Positions 61,141-64,000 of a stretch of DNA of 64,000 bases are shown in pieces; the first letter of the stretch is position 1; each line of letters begins with the position of its first letter. The position numbers and the translations under genes were made by a program. The notes under the pieces were generated by a model that saw only the letters and a list, made by a program, of their open reading frames with translations, was not told where the DNA came from and did no database searches. Location of the stretch: contig CBDCFC010000050.1 in NCBI GenBank assembly GCA_965215945.1, positions 86,258-150,257 on the forward strand, in the 5' to 3' direction. Origin of the DNA: JAHEKD01 sp965215945 (GTDB lineage: Bacteria > Pseudomonadota > Gammaproteobacteria > Arenicellales > JAHEKD01).

Positions 61141-62739
61141 CTATTCGGCTATGTCAACGCCGTAAAATTTATTACCACCAAATGGATCAATACGATAGTC
61201 GACCACTTCTTTTCTCACTGGTTGAAACACCACTGAATGGGCAATGGTGGCCCATGGCGCTTGTTCTTTGAACATCAGTTGCGCTTCCTTGTAAAGACGT
61301 GTGCGCTCATCCACATCTGAAGTTTGCTTGGCTTCTCTTAACAGGTCATCAAAAGGTTTATGACACCAGCGAGCCCGATTTGCACCGCTTGCCGCATCAC
61401 AACCTAACAAGACGTAAAGAAAATTGTCCGGGTCACCATTATCGCCCGTCCATCCAAGCAAAATAGTTTGATGCTCACCTTCTTTACTACGTTTTAAATA
61501 CTCACCCCACTCAAAAGTAACGATCTCAGCCTTGACACCGACGTTTGCCAGATCAGCCTGAATCATTTCAGCCATGGTCCTGGCATTAGGATTGTAAGGG
61601 CGTTGTACCGGCATAGCCCATATATCCGTCTCAAAGCCGTCCGCATATCCGGCTTCAGCTAATAATGCTTTAGCGCCTTCAGGGTCAAATTCATAGTCGA
61701 CAGTATCTTCGTTATAAGACCAGATTGTTGGAGGAATAGGATTCTTGGCTTTAACACCAGCGCCTTGATAGACTGCTTCAATGATGGCATCACGATTAAC
61801 AGCCATATTCATGGCTTGGCGAACTTTAGCATCCGTAAACGGTTCTTTTTCAGTATTAAATGCCCAGTAACCCACATTCAGGCCTTCTTTTTCCAATAGA
61901 TTGACCGCTTCATCTTCACGCATTAAATCCAGATCTGCAGGATTGGGATATACCATGACATGACACTCTCCGGCCTTGAGTTTGGCATAACGAACCGCCG
62001 GATCGGGAGTAATTGAAAAAACCAGATTATCGATCGGTGCTGCACCAGCCCAGTAGTCAGGGTTAGCCTTGTAGCGAATGACAGCATCTTTTTGATAGTT
62101 AACGAGCTGGAAGGGTCCTGTGCCGACCGGGTTAATATCGATATTCTCAGGGGTACCGGCCTCACGCATGGCATCGGCATATTCGCTTGACATAATTGAC
62201 GCGAAATCCATGCCCAGGTTAGCTATAAAAGGAGCTTCCGGCTTACTCAATACAAACTTAACTGTATAGTCATCCACTTTTTCTATACTCATCAGCAAGT
62301 CCGGCATACCCATACCCTGAAAATACTCATAAGTACCACCCGATAGTTTATGATCCGGGTGGTCCTCTTTAAGCTGACGCTCAAACGAGTAAATTACATC
62401 ATCAGCGTTAAATTCACGACTTGGCGTAAAATTCTCTGTGGTATGAAATTTCACCCCTTTACGTAAGTTAAAAGTATACTCGAGGCCGTCTTCACTGACC
62501 TCCCAGGATTCGGCCAGACCTGGTTCAATATTGGTTGCCCCTCTTTCAAACATCACCAACTGATCATAGATGTTTCTGGATGTGGCATCAAAAGTAGTGC
62601 CTGCTGTGTAAAGTGAGGGATTAAAGCCTTCGGGACTACCCTCTGAGCAAAACACTAAGGTTTTTGCTGATGAAGAAAGTGCAAATGAACCAAGCAAAAG
62701 CGCTGGAATTAGCTGTTTTACAAGATTTTTCAATTTCAT
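61141..62739 (-). CDS. dppA: dipeptide/oligopeptide ABC transporter substrate-binding protein (DppA type)
   Basis: The 532-residue protein has a signal peptide (residues 1-25, ALSSSA-K). The mature protein is a family 5 solute-binding protein: VFCSEGSPEGFNPSLYTAGTTFDATSRNIYDQL at the start, GLAESWEVSEDGLEYTFNLRKGVKFH and DPDNFLYVLLGCDAASGANRARW near residue 430. The DppA-like NP-CSEG start and the two Cys suggest a dipeptide or heme-type ligand. It is the first gene of the dpp operon; dppB follows across the stem-loop. Confidence 0.95.
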   Translation of the reverse strand: MKLKNLVKQLIPALLLGSFALSSSAKTLVFCSEGSPEGFNPSLYTAGTTFDATSRNIYDQLVMFERGATNIEPGLAESWEVSEDGLEYTFNLRKGVKFHTTENFTPSREFNADDVIYSFERQLKEDHPDHKLSGGTYEYFQGMGMPDLLMSIEKVDDYTVKFVLSKPEAPFIANLGMDFASIMSSEYADAMREAGTPENIDINPVGTGPFQLVNYQKDAVIRYKANPDYWAGAAPIDNLVFSITPDPAVRYAKLKAGECHVMVYPNPADLDLMREDEAVNLLEKEGLNVGYWAFNTEKEPFTDAKVRQAMNMAVNRDAIIEAVYQGAGVKAKNPIPPTIWSYNEDTVDYEFDPEGAKALLAEAGYADGFETDIWAMPVQRPYNPNARTMAEMIQADLANVGVKAEIVTFEWGEYLKRSKEGEHQTILLGWTGDNGDPDNFLYVLLGCDAASGANRARWCHKPFDDLLREAKQTSDVDERTRLYKEAQLMFKEQAPWATIAHSVVFQPVRKEVVDYRIDPFGGNKFYGVDIAE

Positions 62740-63033
62740 CTCCTATATTACTCCTAATTGTTGATTGAGATTAGAGTCTAGCTGAGCTTTAAATCAGCTA
62801 TTTACCCTTGAACGATTAGTAAAATTCACTGAATCTTTGCATAGCATAGATTAAAACAAGACAAAAACAATAGAAATTGGTGAATAATTTAGCAAAATTC
62901 AGACATCCCGGGTGTTTTAAAATATCTTCATAAGTTCCTTTTTGTGTATTTTGTCACATAGATTTACCTGAATTTATGGTTTCATTGAGTTAAAATTAAT
63001 GTTATTTACAACACTTAAGTTGTTTTCTACAAA
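62740..63033. other. divergent promoter gap between dppA and prc
   Basis: An AT-rich stretch of 294 bases with no gene. It must hold the promoters of the dpp operon and prc. No clear operator or paired promoter boxes stand out. Confidence 0.5.
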
Positions 63034-64000
63034 ATGTTCAAATCCATCTCAATAATATTAGGATTTTGTTTCGCTTTATTCAGCCTGACCTCATCTGCAA
63101 AGGTTGCCATCGACAATGAGGAAACAGCAAAGAAATTAAACAAAATCACTAAAATTATTACCGATACCGTCACACGACATAATTTCAAACAACTCCCCCT
63201 TGATGATGAACTTTCAGAGCAGATCCTCGATACTTATTTAAATGATCTCGATCCTAATCGTAGTTATTTTCTTTCAAGTGACATTGAGAAATTCAAGGCT
63301 TATAAAAACACACTCGATGATGCACTCGAAGATAATGATCTGAAACCTGCTTTTTCCATTTTTAATCGTTATCACGAACAGGTGAATAAGCAAGTGGACT
63401 ATGCCCTGAAGGCAATCGGGCAGGAATTTGATTTCAGCATTGATGAAGAGTATCAATTTGATCGCTCAGACGAACCATGGCCAGTTCTCAACAACAGCTG
63501 GATGAAACCTGGCGCAAACGTGTTAAAAATGATTACTTAAGTTTAAAACTGGCCAACAAAGACAGTGATGAGGAAATTCGCAAAACGCTAGAAAATAATT
63601 ATCAAAATCTAAAACGTCGCACCAATCAGTTAACAACGAACGATGTTTATCAATTGTTTATTAATGCCTATACCGCTTCGGTAGAACCGCATACCAGCTA
63701 TTTTTCACCCCGGACATCTGAAAACTTCAAGATAAGGATGAGTTTGTCACTTGAAGGTATTGGCGCCGTTTTAGAACCTGAAAATGAGTACACCAAGGTT
63801 AGACGTGTAGTAACCGGCGGACCGGCGGCTACCAGCGAACAATTAAAAAGTGGTGATCGAATTATCGGTGTCGGCCAAGACGAGGAAGGCGAGATTGTTG
63901 ATGTGATTGGTTGGCGGCTTGATGACGTGGTCGATTTGATCCGCGGACCAAAAGGAACGACAGTCAGATTAAAAATCCTGCCCAAAGGAGCCGCAAAAGG
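63034..64000 (+). CDS. prc: tail-specific (C-terminal processing) protease, frameshifted and cut by the window
   Basis: Residues 1-22 form a signal peptide (ALFSLTSSAK-V). The N-terminal domain follows, with LDPNRSYFLSSDIEKF as in Prc/Tsp of enteric bacteria. At about 63478-63483 a base appears to be missing in a G run (TGGCC, where TGGGCC would restore the frame), so the listed frame ends at a TAA at 63540. The protein continues in another frame: SSQQQLDETWRKRVKNDYLSLKL, HTSYFSPRTSENF, then the PDZ domain (LEGIGAVLEPENEYTKVRRVV, GPAATSEQLKSGDRIIGVG) and on to the window edge. The Ser-Lys protease domain lies beyond the edge. Confidence 0.88.

Noticed and set aside
1..64000. tRNA or rRNA genes
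   Set aside because: I looked for T-loop motifs and conserved rRNA stretches in the gaps and saw none; a covariance-model search would be decisive.

Overview
The window is a 64-kb piece of a chromosome from a moderately AT-rich gammaproteobacterium, probably free-living and uncultured; I cannot name a genus. The placement rests on conserved gammaproteobacterial neighbourhoods: bamD divergent from rluD-pgeF, the dut-coaBC-radC-rpmB-rpmG block, aat-bpt-infA, sucA-sucB, and single copies of uup, typA and mnmC. I see no rRNA, tRNA, CRISPR array or prophage.

Layout. 1-2 kb: the N-terminal half of a secreted protein cut by the window edge, then a repeat-rich spacer. 1.2-3.7 kb: an acyltransferase and an acyl-CoA/ACP ligase, together resembling a split Aas. 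3.8-10.4 kb: nadC, pgeF, rluD, bamD, a FemAB-like gene, both N-degron aminoacyl-transferases (aat, bpt), infA and a small secreted protein. 10.6-15.3 kb: a fatty-acid desaturase, a 354-bp MITE-like element, rpmG, rpmB, radC, coaBC, dut. 15.3-19.4 kb: sucAB. 19.4-27.7 kb: a lipoprotein, an Ada-type alkylation-repair gene coupled to a GNAT gene, a membrane-anchored unknown, cysE, a sterol-desaturase-family protein, a DUF389 membrane protein, a GST, and the qmcA/nfeD pair. 27.7-31.6 kb: an accessory patch with an IS66-family element (tnpA carries an amber codon) and a PIN/Phd toxin-antitoxin pair. 31.8-38.4 kb: an iron-dependent alcohol dehydrogenase, a glutamine-synthetase-like gamma-glutamyl ligase, a three-gene TRAP transporter and a divergent ChaC-like gamma-glutamylcyclotransferase. 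38.4-45.2 kb: mnmC, typA, an ABC-F (uup) gene split by an IS200-type insertion, and a MerR regulator. 45.2-55.5 kb: a GDSL esterase and a complete propionate-to-succinyl-CoA set (mce, meaB, pccA, pccB, mcm, prpE), with three frameshifts in pccB and mcm. 55.7-64 kb: dacB, a five-gene dipeptide/oligopeptide ABC transporter, and the start of prc, also frameshifted.

How the genes fit together. PrpE, PccAB, Mce and Mcm/MeaB would feed propionate, odd-chain fatty acids or branched amino acids into succinyl-CoA, next to the SucAB step of the TCA cycle. The peptide transporter and TRAP transporter suggest heterotrophy on dissolved organic nitrogen and carbon. The most interesting candidate system is the TRAP / gamma-glutamyl ligase / Fe-ADH / ChaC neighbourhood. 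It could be a gamma-glutamylation route for an amine or amino alcohol; that is inference.

A second theme is small dispersed palindromic DNA. Two inverted copies of a ~107-bp element, a 354-bp element with 15-bp terminal inverted repeats, and many short hairpins lie in the intergenic gaps. All four frameshifts (pccB, mcm twice, prc) are single-base changes in short homopolymers, so sequencing or assembly error is as likely as gene decay.
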